Source: Phymatolithon calcareum (Eukaryota > Rhodophyta > Florideophyceae > Hapalidiales). Taken from it: a DNA stretch of 64,000 nucleotides. A program made the translations under genes and the position numbers. Of this stretch, positions 21,578 through 32,800 are shown in pieces; positions within the stretch are counted from its first letter, which is position 1; each line of letters begins with the position of its first letter. The stretch lies in NCBI GenBank assembly GCA_977006965.1, contig OZ345372.1:2356001-2420000 (forward strand), read 5' to 3'. The notes under the pieces were generated by a model, which did not search any database, was not told the origin of the DNA, and worked only from the letters and a program-made list of their open reading frames with translations.

Positions 21578-22339
21578 ATGCACATGATGCAGACCCCCAG
21601 TGCAAGCACCACTACAACGACCAAACGGCGCCCAGGACGTCCGCCCACATATGTATTCGATCGTCCCGACAATGAACTGACTGAAAACGAACGCCGGCTT
21701 CGCAGCGCGGTGCTTAAACGCCGCCAGCGGCAAAACCGGTCTTACAGGCGTCGAAAACTCGCAAAAGAGGCCGCAGCTGCCCGTCGTCCTTCAACCCTGC
21801 CCGCTCCATCGTCCGCCCCTACCATGGCACAGTTTGCCGATCTCCCGCCGCCGCGCTCGGTCTTTCTACCTCGCCTGGACAGCTTTGCCCGTCACGGCGA
21901 CTTTACCCCACGCCAGGAGTATCCGCGTCCGCTCGCGACGCAATATATACCTGAACAGACGACGTTTCACTTTAGCGCACCGCTGCCCACCACGCACGGA
22001 GAACCGACCGCCGGCGTCGCGGCTGCTAGACAGCATGAGCAGACGCAGCCGCATGGGGACAGCATGTATTTTCGCGCCGCCATGAGGCCCGAAGGTAATG
22101 AAACGGCGCAGACGGCGCAGGAGAATGGATTGTCTGAGTCATTGGCACTTCCTTTCGCGGGGGACAGTAGTACAGGTTACAACAGTGCAGTAAATCCGTG
22201 GGTTCAGAAGTACGCCGATTGTGGTAGTGGCGGCAATGTTTATGACTCGAATTCGTCGAGACATATGTCGTTCGCGCATCTTGCGCCTGTTTATATACCC
22301 GAGAATGCGAATAGTGGCGAGGTTGCGCTTGTGCAATGA
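21578..22339 (+). CDS. AT-hook and basic-region protein, probable transcription factor
   Basis: A 253-codon single-exon frame. An in-frame upstream ATG at 21539 would add 13 residues, but the TATA box position favours 21578. Near the N-terminus is an AT-hook-like KRRPGRPPTY (minor-groove DNA binding). It is followed by a strongly basic segment, LRSAVLKRRQRQNRSYRRRK, resembling the DNA-contacting half of a bZIP domain. The N-R-x2 spacing does not fit the bZIP consensus exactly, and no heptad leucine zipper follows, only Ala/Pro-rich sequence. The rest is low-complexity, rich in Pro, Ser, Thr, Gln and Asn. It probably acts in the nucleus on DNA. Codon use is GC-richer than its flanks, and it is not a repeat in this window, so a host gene is likely. 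The exact family is uncertain. Confidence 0.65.
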   Translation: MHMMQTPSASTTTTTKRRPGRPPTYVFDRPDNELTENERRLRSAVLKRRQRQNRSYRRRKLAKEAAAARRPSTLPAPSSAPTMAQFADLPPPRSVFLPRLDSFARHGDFTPRQEYPRPLATQYIPEQTTFHFSAPLPTTHGEPTAGVAAARQHEQTQPHGDSMYFRAAMRPEGNETAQTAQENGLSESLALPFAGDSSTGYNSAVNPWVQKYADCGSGGNVYDSNSSRHMSFAHLAPVYIPENANSGEVALVQ

Positions 22340-24191
22340 TTGTTTTGCTCCTTTTTTACGTCTGATTTGTACATAAACTTGTCTAAAGCTTGGCACTTGT
22401 TCATTCTGTTTAGGAATCGTTCACTTTTTGTCTGGCTGTCAGGAATGCTAACTAAATGAAAAATGGATCAGACAGAGCCATGGCTCGAGTGGAGGAGCAG
22501 GAGGTGCACTACAGTTGTAGCCAGCACAACGTTGTTCTTCTCCAGCGATCTCTCCATCTCTACTGTATCTCAGGATGATGCTCACGCAGAGTACTGTATT
22601 GCTGTGCAATATGCAAGCGAATTGCAAAAGCTGACGCAGTTCGGTAACTGCAAGTTGGAGTCAATGTGGTATGGCGTTACGGTATTGGTGAGAATGTTTA
22701 GGTGCACCATGATTTGTATTTTCCTTGGCTGTAATTCCTGTTCAATTTTGAACGCTTTTCCGAGCAACAAGGATCAGGGTGAAGTACGGAGGTAATGTTG
22801 CATGTTCGTTCGCTGAGCCAGCAAAATTGGGATACATCAACCCTCGCCAACGTCTCATCACAAAAAGAGACAATTCTGAATTTTCTTTTCTAATCCACAT
22901 CACCTCTTCACAGTGCTGTACACCAAGTGTTGTGCCCGGCTAGGACAAGGGTTTTTGCATCTCTTGCCGGTCTATTTGCTGTTGTACAATACACCGTGCC
23001 GGTCCTTATTAGAAGAATTTTCCACTTCGGTTCTACCGTCACATCATTGCGGCGAAAAAGCGCTGCGAAAGAGAGAGGAGGACACGCTGTCTTTCACAGC
23101 CAGCACCGTACTGTCGTAATGTGAAGATTTTAATGCAGTTCCCAGTACCCCTTTTTTGGAGGAAAGTGGCAACTTCTAAAGGGATCAGAGCAACGTCGTA
23201 CGCAAGATGATGGTGGTGCGATGTGAATAGTGCTGTCCTCTAAGCATTGCTGTCGCCCCTCTCAATCTCCAGATAGTATTTTGCGCAGGGAAAGATGCCA
23301 TAAATGCATGAACAAAGTTGGGGTTCGCATAAGGACGGCGGCGGAAAGCTCAGCTACTCCACAACACGGGGCTTCAACACTACCGTGAGGGTGATATGCC
23401 ACAACGGAATGAATTGCCACCATCTCAAGTGCACTGATGGCGAATCCGCGATGGTAGGTTGGAGAAGACGCATACTGCCAAGAATCTGCTGCACTTTATG
23501 CAATAACTTCGTTACGGATAATGCTCCATTATTCAATTCAACTCTTGCGACGCGACGCCCACGCCCAGATCGCGCTGCTCTGCAGTCCAGGTACAGTAAT
23601 GACTAAAGATGAGATACAGTAGCGTTTCAGCACGCCGTCGCCGAAGCAAAGCGATGCTCGGACAATCTTCCCTCGTTGGCGCCCGCAAATCGCAGATCGA
23701 TCTATTTGGAGGAGCGCATGCTTCACATTTCCTACGCTGTACGTAAAGTGCCGATACACGGTATGCACGCATCGGGGACATGCGAGATAAATTTAGAGGT
23801 GCATGCGCGAGTAGCTCCACACAATGCCCTGGATGCACATCACTGTGCGCGACCTTCATTCCTTGATAGCTCTGCGCGCCACTCTGTTCGTTTACTGTAA
23901 TGGACCGTCAAACGTTCGGCTGCACAGAGGCGATTGTGCACGGCAACCCTCCCTCAAACTCAGTATCAAAGGTGCGACTTGTATGACACTGTGCAGAGGC
24001 ATTAGAGTGGGCCCGCAAGCTGACCGCTTTCCCGCTTCGATGCGGTGAATAAAACTAATTATGACGAGGGGACAACCACCCTAAAACTGATACGGCTGTT
24101 GACGACACTCAACCTGCCCGCTGCAACCTACAGTACCTCTCCCATTTTGTGCACCCGGACACAAAAGTACTTTTATTGTACTGTACATACA
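22340..24191. other. no recognisable feature
   Basis: The downstream flank of the gene and intergenic sequence. There are several short open frames with no motif and no repeat partner. TACTGTA-like tracts are frequent. Confidence 0.5.
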
Positions 24192-24193
24192 TA

Positions 24194-24558
24194 CAGTCAG
24201 ACCTCGATAAATGGAACCTCTTTTTTAGAATAACCTCGGTATCCGCCTAAATTTAACGAAAATTAAAGGATTCTAGAATATTTGATAGGAGCATTACTTC
24301 ATGTTCGAGGTCACGGGGCATACCTTAAATTTTGTTATAATTTTGTTTAGCGTACACGGAGCATATCCTCACTCGTAGAATACTGTAAGTACTTTTCATG
24401 TTTCTCCTGCCATTGGCATACAGTACAGTAGAATATGGCTACTGTTCGGCACACGTGTGATCCAAAACTTATGATTCAAAATTCGACTTGAGAATAACCT
24501 CGATTTTGAGAATATTGGACCATTCCACATTGCCCATCCATTTATCGAGGTCTGACTG
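24194..24558. mobile_element. pogo/Tc1-type MITE (365 bp)
   Basis: Terminal inverted repeats begin CAGTCAGACCTCGATAAATG (24194 onward) and end in the exact complement (24537-24558). TA lies on both sides (24192-24193 and 24559-24560). The CAGTCAGACCTCGATA terminus and the TA duplication are typical of pogo/Tigger-like elements. The interior is too short for a transposase and has none. Confidence 0.85.
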
Positions 24559-24560
24559 TA

Positions 24561-25563
24561 TACTGTATGTATGCGCCTCGTACTCAGCAGCCACATGCGC
24601 ATTGCGCGGCGTAGGCAAGAGACGGAGTAAATATGATAAATCAGAGATGGGGCCGGTATTACCGTCTCCTAAGAGGAGTCATCAGCCGCCTTGAAGGGCT
24701 GAATCTCCCCCCAAGCGGCGTGGCAACGCTCGCTCAAGTGTGGAAGCGTGTGGAACATGCGGGCTGGACGATTATGATTATACCACCGCCGTGCGATGCG
24801 CTGTCGCCGTCACTCTGTCACGTTCGATTTTCGCGAATACTGTAAATCTAATCACTTTGTATTTCCGACGCTCGAAATACACACGCCCTTCCACAGTCCG
24901 TCCGTCCTCCTCAATCATTGATCCGCCGCCTCTGCACCCGGCTGCAAACTTGCGCTCACAATCGCATGATGCAGCCTGCCCACTGCGTCCTCTCCCGGAA
25001 GTGACAATTCCCTTCCCGACATTGCTTCTTCTAACAGAAACTTTGGTTCTGTTTTCGACGCTCGGCCGTTGTGCACATGGGAAACCGTCCACCCATCACG
25101 ATGACCTGCACTCCCCTTTCTTCTCGAAATTATCCTACTTTTTTGTCCTCTCGCCGGCTGTGCACATGCCCCTGTAATGTCCGGTCCGTAATCCGCCCAA
25201 TCTTACTGAACTTGTGCACTGCCACAGCGACTGCCACCGACAACTCAAGGGTATTTTCTAGATGAATCCCCGCTCCCATGTAGAAAAGAGTGTAAGGGAC
25301 AAGGGAAGAGAGTTTTCCCTTTGCAGTTTCCTTTTCGACACCGTCTGGTGCTGCTTATTGGGCAATCTTCTCGACCTTACCTGGTGAAGCTTCGGGTACA
25401 CGTCATCACGATGCGCATTGATCATTTTTTGCTTCTGTGTTATCCTCATTCTATTCGTTGTTCATTCACACTGCGTCTCTTTCGCGAAAAATAAACATAA
25501 CCTCAATCTTGTGCAGCCGCTACTGTCAATTGCGTAAACACCGTGCCGAGAAGCATTGACCAA
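24561..25563. other. no recognisable feature
   Basis: Some long open frames occur because of C/T-rich sequence (for example 24740-25177), but they have no motif. I treat the stretch as non-coding. Confidence 0.4.
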
Positions 25564-25571
25564 TGTGCAAT

Positions 25572-25928
25572 CAGGGGAGTGTTATGGGGGGGAGTAACAC
25601 GAACCCCTTATCATACCGATTTTTTGGATTTGTGTCTATAGTGTGTGTTTGATATAATTTTGCAGGGATTAATTGCTTCATAAAAAGGAGAATGAAAGCT
25701 GAAAATATGGCCCTCGTTCCCGGAACATTGGGAGTTGCCAATGTAGCGGTCGCTCTCGTTGCAGTATTCGATTTTGTGGTGAAAAACAATGGAAATATTC
25801 TGTAAACAAGAGTTATTATTGATACAGCCTGAACTCATAATTTTTGCCGGCACATCAATGTCATGCTTTTGCAGACAGGTTTTGAAACAAAAAAAATCAG
25901 TGTTACTCCCCCCCATAACATTCCCCTG
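25572..25928. mobile_element. hAT-like MITE (357 bp) with 29-bp terminal inverted repeats
   Basis: The left end CAGGGGAGTGTTATGGGGGG (25572 onward) and the right end are inverted repeats with one mismatch in 29. The direct repeat GTGCAAT flanks the element (25565-25571 and 25929-25935). The same terminus starts the hAT-like element at 62930, so this is likely its non-autonomous derivative. A 7-bp duplication is one short of the usual hAT 8 bp. There is no transposase inside. Confidence 0.8.
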
Positions 25929-25935
25929 GTGCAAT

Positions 25936-26795
25936 GTTTCGACTTCGGCCTAGTCCCCCCATCGTCCGCTCCGAAGGGGAGAAATTGCCGTCGAAAGGCC
26001 TCTGTTTATTGTCCGTCTGTCGAAAATGCTGTCTGGGACACTCATCTGTTTCCCTTTTAATTCATTGATTTATGCTTCCGCCAATGTCACTATCCCCGAG
26101 GGCCTCAGTTCCTGCCACCTTATCCTATCGTTTTTGAAAAGCCTAAGTTGCCGTGGATCCTGGCATGCCTTGCGCTCGCCCACGAGTATCACTCGATTCT
26201 TGGACAGTCTAGTCACGAAAAATGCTCTCTACGTGCCGTTGTTCTGGACATTCAAGAATTTCTGCGAAGAGTTGACGTCCGGTGCCAATCTCGGATTGGC
26301 ATGAGAACTCTTGCAATTCTATCTCTACCTCGTCGTCTGACCTGCAGTCCAATTAAGTCCCTACAGTATCAGAATCAAGCGACTTTGATGTTCGCCAAAT
26401 GCCCACCTTTGCAACAAATTCAATTTTGCACACAAGTACTTTTTACTACCGCTAGAAGGTATGACACTTGAATGGTCCTAAGTATCTGATAATCAGTCAC
26501 CGGGGTCCGGAGACCAGGCCTCTGAAAGTTCGGTCTTAGGTCTCCGTGCATTGATTGCCAGACTGCATGCTGCAATTTTGGTAGACGCGAAGGAGATGTC
26601 TCAAGTTGAATATATTACGTGTTCTATACAAATTGCAGCTGCTGATCCCAATAAATAGTAGCATAAGCACAGAACAGCATCTAACACATCGTGCTGCTCA
26701 CCTGTTCTGTACACAATAACAAAAGCCGAAAACGCAATCCCTGCTCTCCATACATGTAAATGAAAAACACAATCGCAGCATCCACAGAGTTCCTT
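25936..26795. other. no recognisable feature
   Basis: GAGGGCCTCAGTTCCTGCCA...TATCCTATCG (about 26098-26130) weakly resembles 29595-29630, which may be an old repeat. No gene is supportable. Confidence 0.35.
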
Positions 26796-27950
26796 CTAAG
26801 AAGACATCAGGGCCGTAGCCCGTCTGCGAAACAAAGCGTCACAGAGTGCATCCGCCCTATCACATGACTTCGCCCAATCCGCCTCCAACTGATCCGTCTT
26901 TTCTCTTTGCCCCTCCAAACTCTCATGAAGCGCATCAATAGCATCCGAAACTCGTCCAGCAGCCATTTCATGAAACTTGCTCGACACCAAAAGACCAGCC
27001 ATACCCCCACGCTTCTTCATTGCAGCAACCTCCACAAACGCGTTCAGCAGCGCCTGCCGTGCGAAAGTCTCCTTCGAGAGTGGTAATTCCGGTGCCAACA
27101 CCAGCACTGCCCGCCATTTCCTTCTCGCAATGCACACACAAGCCGTCGCAGCATTCAGTCGTGCCCCTGGTCCTTTATCCGCAATAGCGCGCACATTGCG
27201 GTCATCCACGTCGTCATCGGCAGCGGCACGAGTTTTCTCGTCGACGAGATAGTACAACGCTTTTCGTAGTTCCCCTTCCGCACCCTCGAGCTCGCCAAGT
27301 ACGTTCTCCGCATGCATCAGTCTCGCACGTGCCGTCGAGGCAGCGTTTTGCGCGCGAGAGTATGCCGCGGGTAGTGTGCGATCCTCGCAAAGGCCGTCAG
27401 AACCGGAGAAGGCCGCCTCCAGAGTCTCCATCAGCAGGCGGCGTGCCTCCGCCAGTGCGTCGGCATCGCCACGCAGCATTGCCGCATGCGCGGCAGCCGA
27501 AGCGGAAGCGCTTGATGTTTTCAAAACAGCCTGTTCAGCATCATCTGCGGCACGGTTCGCTGCATCGGCCGCTAATTGCAGTTTGGAAATGCCGCCAAAC
27601 AGAGCGAAACGACGGCGCGATTGTGCTCGCTTGAGCGCGCGGTCGGCGTCGTACCGGTCACGAACGGCGCGCGCAAGCACGTTGCTGGCCTCGTCGGCAG
27701 CCGTTGCCGCTTCAGCGGCTGCAATTTCAGCCGCGGCATACTGAGTGTCGCGCCCGTGGAGACGGGCGGCTGTGCCAGCGTGCCGCAAATAGGCTGCCTT
27801 ACAGGCAGAGACGCGGAGACTGGGCGCGCGGACGGCAAGCGCAGTGTCGGGGGATTGAGGGCTCACAACACGGACTATGTCTGCAAGCGGCGGCGCGTAG
27901 CCGCTGGAAGAGGACGAGGATGACAGGGAATGGACCGAGAAGTGGTTCAT
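26796..27950 (-). CDS. alanine-rich, helical protein of unknown function (384 aa)
   Basis: A single-exon minus-strand frame from the ATG at 27950 (a GTG precedes it) to a stop at 26796. After a Ser-rich N-terminus (about residues 5-17) it is almost entirely Ala/Arg/Glu/Asp/Leu-rich with helical periodicity. Examples are AAAEIAAAEAATAADEA, ANRAADDAEQAVL and LHESLEGQREKTDQLEADW, so long helices or a coiled coil are expected. There is no signal peptide or membrane segment. Two short non-charged stretches (RRRFALFGGISKLQL and WRAVLVLAPELPL) break the pattern. The coding sequence is GC-richer than its surroundings, and there is no second copy in the window, which supports a host gene. I do not recognise a family. 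GC-rich open frames on the opposite strand are shadows. Confidence 0.6.
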   Translation of the reverse strand: MNHFSVHSLSSSSSSSGYAPPLADIVRVVSPQSPDTALAVRAPSLRVSACKAAYLRHAGTAARLHGRDTQYAAAEIAAAEAATAADEASNVLARAVRDRYDADRALKRAQSRRRFALFGGISKLQLAADAANRAADDAEQAVLKTSSASASAAAHAAMLRGDADALAEARRLLMETLEAAFSGSDGLCEDRTLPAAYSRAQNAASTARARLMHAENVLGELEGAEGELRKALYYLVDEKTRAAADDDVDDRNVRAIADKGPGARLNAATACVCIARRKWRAVLVLAPELPLSKETFARQALLNAFVEVAAMKKRGGMAGLLVSSKFHEMAAGRVSDAIDALHESLEGQREKTDQLEADWAKSCDRADALCDALFRRRATALMSS

Positions 27951-28997
27951 CACGCGGGCAGTGGTGGCAGCGTGGGGGTGACTTGGAGGGGATGGGAAGT
28001 CATCGTTGCGGGTTGGGAGAATGAGGACAAGGGATGTTTAGTTACGCAGAGTTGGCGCGCAGGGTCTCGGATGCGCATCGAACGTTTGGCGGGCGTGAAT
28101 GCAGGGATTGTGACTTCGAAGACAGTTGATTTTTATTTTTAAAGCCGGGCAATATCGTCTGCAGACGTATCAGGCAGGTCAACATCTGGGGCTGAAATAG
28201 ATTTGGAAATCTGAGGGACAATTGGTCCAAGAAAGACCAATGTAGATGATTAGAAATTGGATTAGATATTAGACTTTTGAATAGAAAAAATTAAGCCGCA
28301 GGTATGAGTTGCATCGCTGTATTTTAGACCAAGGATTGACTGTGCACTCGCTGCTTCGTAGTAAGCAAGCGGAATGAGATTTGCGGGACGGGGTGTAACA
28401 GAACCTCGGAACAGGGCAAAAAATTATTTTCTTTCGCATAAGCGTGGTCGAATAGATGTGTCGACTTGAAAGTTGGTAGTTTTTAATAGACGACGAAGCT
28501 TTCCATACTTCTATTTCTCAGCCACAAGTTAAACTCGCTTCGTGACATGCGGTGACCTCATATAGCACTGGAACAAGAGGGTTACCTTCTTCGATATATT
28601 AGCTGCTGTGTACTCTTTGTTCCATACCCACAAGTCAAAAATCTCAGTGCACTCTACTTTGGAATGCCCTCCGCAACATTGCACGACACTTCGAGATTTC
28701 CAATCAGTGTCTGGAGCTACTAGAAACAGAAAAACGATTCGTCGCTTTTGCCGCAGTCCTTCAAGTCTTCCTCTTCGTTAGACAGTAAACAACCTTCTAT
28801 TTTAGCTGAGCGTGCCTTACGTGCACAGTTTTAAGGAGATTCGATAACCTGACACGCAGCAGAGGAGGACATAGTTGACGCGCTTAACTTTACCAGAGTA
28901 TGTACATAGGCATTATTCCTGCTGTCCCAGAGTGCTATGCTGACCTCATGCACACACTTTCATCAGAATGTATGTGCATGATGACAGCATAAAATCG
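27951..28997. other. no recognisable feature
   Basis: The upstream flank of the helical-protein gene followed by unassigned sequence. No TATA box or other element is clear. Confidence 0.4.
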
Positions 28998-29048
28998 CTA
29001 CTCCAAGGTGAGGCTTTGGGGGCTCTCAAATAAAATCATCAAATATCC
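28998..29048 (+). mobile_element. LINE group 2 tail fragment
   Basis: CTACTCCAAGGTGAGGCTTT...GGGCTCTCAAATAAAATCATC plus AAATATCCCC is a solo 3' terminus about 50 bp long. Nothing recognisable follows to about 30440. Confidence 0.75.
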
Positions 29049-30444
29049 CCTTCATCAGAATCATGGCTCATACGAATTCCCATCCACCAATATTATATAT
29101 CTCTTCCCAGCTGTGTCTTCAATTCCCCTGCTTTTCTCTCCTCGCGAATGTGCTTTAAGACGATGTTTTGTACAGTCATCTCCTGTTCATGCCTTGTCCT
29201 TACAAGACTGGGCGTAGAGGAGCGATTTATTAATAGTCGCTTGGGACGGCACTTCAAGGAAGCCAATGACGATATTAGATCTCAAAGGGTCCACTTTCCA
29301 ATGGCACAAACAACTCGTATGCAAAACCGGTAAGCGTTTGAGAAACTGTCCTCCTACTCAAGTAATGAGGCTTTTCACGACGTCCACTGTGCTGCCACCG
29401 TTCGTCGACTGTTTGTCATCAACAGTTAAATCTTCAAGCAGTTTTGTTTTACCTGAAGGTCACTTTGGAAATGACCGCAGCCCCCTGTTCTTATCACTAT
29501 AGGAATGCCTGAGTGCGGACCACGACGATGCACATCGCGGGATACATTCATTCATTTTGCCTTTTCCCTAGAGGGGCAAGCAGTGATTCAAGGGCCTAAG
29601 TTTCTTCCATTCTATCCTATCGTTAGCGATTTCGACTGCGGCTTTCATGTCTAGTCCAGGTACGTCACCAAAGATTCTAAGAATGTGTCCTAGACAGTTC
29701 CATCGTAGGTCGCGGGATACCTGTATATTAAATTTTGAGGAAATTCGCTACATGGACAAAAAAAGTGGGGAAAGTTCTCTAACTCGGCAACTCTTGCCAA
29801 AGCTACTACTTGTAATGATGTGCGGCAGCTAATCCTGGACGCCAATACAGAAGCTATTTGTGGAGCGGGATGTCATCGAAAGTGGCACACTGAGCTGTAT
29901 TGTTTGCAGCGAAGTGACACCATTCGATGTGGCAGTTATCAGCGACTACCGTGATACATGCTCTTACCGCCACTTCGAAGAGCACCAGCGGCCACGTAGC
30001 CACGTTTTAGCTGCACTTTGTATGCTTCTAGGCACTTGGTGGATCATTGGGTCGCGTTCGAACCTTGGAAAAAGTACTGGTTCGGGGACGTATGGCTGTT
30101 GAGAACGTGGGTCAAGCAACACGAGGGCAGTATCACGCGTGTTGCAGTCACTGGAGATCAGCTAATACAGGATGATTTGGTGCCATTTTCCTTGTCGCCT
30201 ACTTGCCGTCCGAAAAATGAGGACCCGTCACTGCTTCTCGTGTGGAAACACTGGTAAATTCTCACAGACATGCGGTAAGCCGAACATCCACAGCATTGTT
30301 GAGGTGAAGCGAAAACATATAGACAAAGCGGCTTAGTCCATGATAATCGTCCTCACCGCCTGCGATGACGGAGACGCTACTTGCGTCGGGGAACTAAAGC
30401 AGAGAGAGTAGCGCACAAAATAAATTTTACTTTTTTTGACAAGT

Positions 30445-31140
30445 TTGTTTTTAAAAGCCCCGCAGTCATGCAAAACTACCGGCAGGGCTTCCTCAGGTGA
30501 AAGGGCGGCTCTTCTTTTATGTCTAGAATTTTTATGTGACCACCTAGCATGAACTCGATGTTTCACTTTACTTTTTTATTTTTATTTTTTCAAAGCCCCA
30601 CAGTCATACGAATATACGGGCAAGGCTTCCTAGGGTGCTACCCTCACTAGGGCGGCTCTACTCTTAAGTCTGGTATTCTATCTAAGCCCTTAGTATGTAC
30701 TCGGTTATTAGCTCTTCGTATCAGTTTTCCAGGCCTCGCTTCTTCTTTCAGTACAGGTCTTCTTCATTCTGCATACTCTCGATGATGCTTTTGCTGAAGA
30801 GCAAAATGTCATCTAGTGCCTTCTCAGTTGCCGCTCTGTCTTCTTCCTTGAGTTCATAGACTGACAAGTTGCGATCCAGGGTCTCCATGTGCTGTCTGAC
30901 TTTGTTGCCGAATTTATCTGCCATCAGTGTTGTAGACACTTGGGGAAATCTTCCAAAGGCGTACTGAACCGCCAGTTGCCTATGTTTTAGTTGTGGAAAT
31001 TTAAGTATTGCAGGGAGTTCTCTTGCCTTGTCGTACGGAATTTTCCTCTTTCTCTTCGATTCAAGGCTTTCGCCTTCCTTTGCCAGGGGTGTTGCTGGAA
31101 GTGCTTCTGCAGATTGGTTTGCTGTTATGTGCTTCATCAA
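30445..31140 (-). mobile_element. LINE group 4: tail and 3' copy
   Basis: Two copies of the group 4 terminus are present on the minus strand (AAAGCCCCGCAGTCATG at about 30454 and AAAGCCCCACAGTCATAC at about 30592), each read as the 3' end of an element. The second belongs to a fragment with coding sequence up to 31140. A third terminus is at about 43357. Confidence 0.7.
30748..31140 (-). pseudogene. LINE group 4 ORF2, post-RT C-terminal domain
   Basis: An intact 130-codon fragment of the C-terminal end of a LINE ORF2. Its core reads KRKIPYDKARELPAI, HRQLAVQYAFGRFPQVSTT, DKFGNKV and a helical end KALDDILLFSKSIIESM. The same pattern is found in the group 1 ORF2 (61555-61854), at 31340-31615 and at 41618-41945. 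A conserved domain after the polymerase is therefore implied. There are no cysteine knuckles and no RNase H motif. The function is unknown, possibly binding of template RNA or its 3' end. The start of the copy is a truncation point, so the first Met has no meaning. Confidence 0.75.
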
Positions 31141-31189
31141 ACTGTTTCATTTTACTGTCGTATAGAGTGCTCTGCGTATCGTAACGATG

Positions 31190-31295
31190 CTGTGGTCTTC
31201 CCCGGAAGGGTTACAGTGCAATGCGAAGCTGCTCTGGTGTCGGCATGCGCCGGCGTTGAGGGCTTCTAAAATAAAAACCTACAATTTCCCCCCCT
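31190..31295 (+). mobile_element. LINE group 3 tail insertion with target duplication
   Basis: A 106-bp solo 3' terminus (GAGGGCTTCTAAAATAAAAA and CTACAATTTCCCC). It is flanked by GTATCGTAACGATG (31176-31189) and GTATCATAACGGATG (31296-31310), a slightly diverged duplication. Confidence 0.8.
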
Positions 31296-31329
31296 GTATC
31301 ATAACGGATGATTAGTACATTTTGGCAAG

Positions 31330-31625
31330 GGGTGCCGATTTAACCAACATTCCTGTTGTTTCGGTTATATCTTAGCTTCTTGCTGTTAAAAAGACCTTCA
31401 TCGTTTTCCATGCAACTGATGAGGTTCTCGCTGAATTCGATAGCTCGTCCAGAGCTATCTCTGTTTTTCCCTTCGAGTTTGTATCCTGAGAGGTTGTCTT
31501 CCAGGGTCTCCATGTGATACCGCCCACTGTCTCCAAGCCTCTCTACAATGCTTTTTGCAGACACCTGCGCAAACCTTCCACATGTGTATTGAAGCGCCAA
31601 GTGACTGTGTTTCACCTTGAGGAAC
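31330..31625 (-). pseudogene. LINE group 4-like ORF2 C-terminal fragment
   Basis: The frame reads HSHLALQYTCGRFAQVSAK, RYHMETLEDNLSGYKL and FSENLISCMENDEGLF, the same C-terminal domain as 30748-31140 but a separate, diverged copy on the same strand. A group 3 tail lies between the two. It is truncated at both ends and has no RT motif. Confidence 0.7.
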
Positions 31626-31950
31626 CCCTTAAGTGAAATGCCCGTCTTACTCGCACAATCAACTGTTTATATCTCAATGGAAAGCATAGACTGGAAAACC
31701 GTCAGGCGCCAGAGAGTCTCTGATTGAGATTTCAAGATTTCACTCCTCTATGATGTAATTCATATTATAGTTACAGTATGTCGATCTCCGCTAGTGTCTA
31801 TTTTACGAACCCACTCAATTGAGGGGCGATTTGAAAGCTCGAAAAAATCCATAAAGCAAATTCGAAACAGATCGCTCACGCCATATTCATAAAGCCTGGC
31901 TCATCTTCTGTCCGAGGAGTATCCACACTACTACCTTAAATTCGCTTCGT

Positions 31951-32490
31951 GTGGCGCCAGAAACGAAAATATGTTGGTCACGCAGAAGTTTCAGACCTGC
32001 CATTCCAGGAGAAAAACACCGGCCGCGCGCGGTCGGTACATCAGTGCACACCAAGGCAGCATCTGTAAGCAGTCTTGCAGAGTGCTCCAGACTATACGGA
32101 GCCATTTCGAAGTCAAAAAAAGAGAGTAGTATGGTTCAGAATGTACTCGGGGAAAAAATCAATGGTCGTGCGAGCATGTTACATCGCATTAAATGGGTTC
32201 TGCTTCGTCATCCATTGAAGAAGACTAAGATTAAGTCAGTCCACATTGTCAACGTCAAGGCAGAGAACGCTGAAGATGATATTACAGACGCTGAAAAGCT
32301 TGAACCGAGCCAACATCGGCAAAGCGCGGTACCGCCCAGGCCTGCTTACAGTGTTCATTCTTGCCAATCTTCATTGCGAAACGCCTGTTTATCTTCTACA
32401 GTCGCGATCACATGCTCCTCAAAAGGGCATAAAAGCTTCGATGAAACCTTCATAAGCTCTAAACGCCCTCTTCCGAGCACTCTCGCCTAA
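31951..32490 (+). pseudogene. open frame in PX copy 1, unrecognised
   Basis: A 179-codon frame containing MLHRIKWVLLRHPLKKTKI and a Ser-rich end. The matching part in copy 2 (36410-36724, minus) keeps the frame. Of seven differences compared in one stretch, four are synonymous in this frame and almost none are in the alternative frame, so this is the better candidate coding frame. I do not recognise a family. It may be the N-terminal part of the transposase gene. Confidence 0.35.
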
Positions 32491-32800
32491 GTCTTACAAG
32501 GCCCTTGATACCAAACATCGCACCGGGAACTTGATGTCATCACGCCAGACCGCGAGCCGAATACGTGCGCTCATTGGGTCCCAAGGTACAAGCGGAAGTT
32601 CTATGTCCGTTTTAGAGACGATTTTACTCTCAGTTGCGGAAACTTCGCACTCTAAACAGAGACTTCTTATTCGAGATTTGTGGTATTGGACTTCATTTGA
32701 AGTACGATTGCGTGGTGACGATGTTTCCCCAAGTTAACTGCGAAAACTTGCTGCTTGCACGTCCGCTAAGCTGAGAAGAAAGGGGCGAAAAGAGACTGAA

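Noticed and set aside
24740-25177. 145-codon plus-strand frame
   Set aside because: It is C/T-rich with Pro/Ser/Leu bias, no motif, and low-complexity character.
25611-25934. 107-codon frame on the minus strand
   Set aside because: It lies inside the MITE and includes both terminal inverted repeats, so it is accidental.
26645-26665. AATAAATAGTAGCATAAG, similar to 52618-52634
   Set aside because: About 16 matching bases in AT-rich sequence, likely chance.
27329-27923. Several plus-strand frames of 100 codons or more opposite the helical-protein gene
   Set aside because: They are mirror frames of an Ala/Arg-rich gene, with codon-position composition of antisense.
29595-29700. Weak similarity to 26098-26200
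   Set aside because: Only about 30 bases match with gaps. It could be an old repeat but cannot be supported by eye.
31887-32105. 72-codon minus-strand frame conserved in both PX copies
   Set aside because: The two copies differ mostly by amino-acid-changing substitutions in this frame. Conservation is explained by recent duplication.
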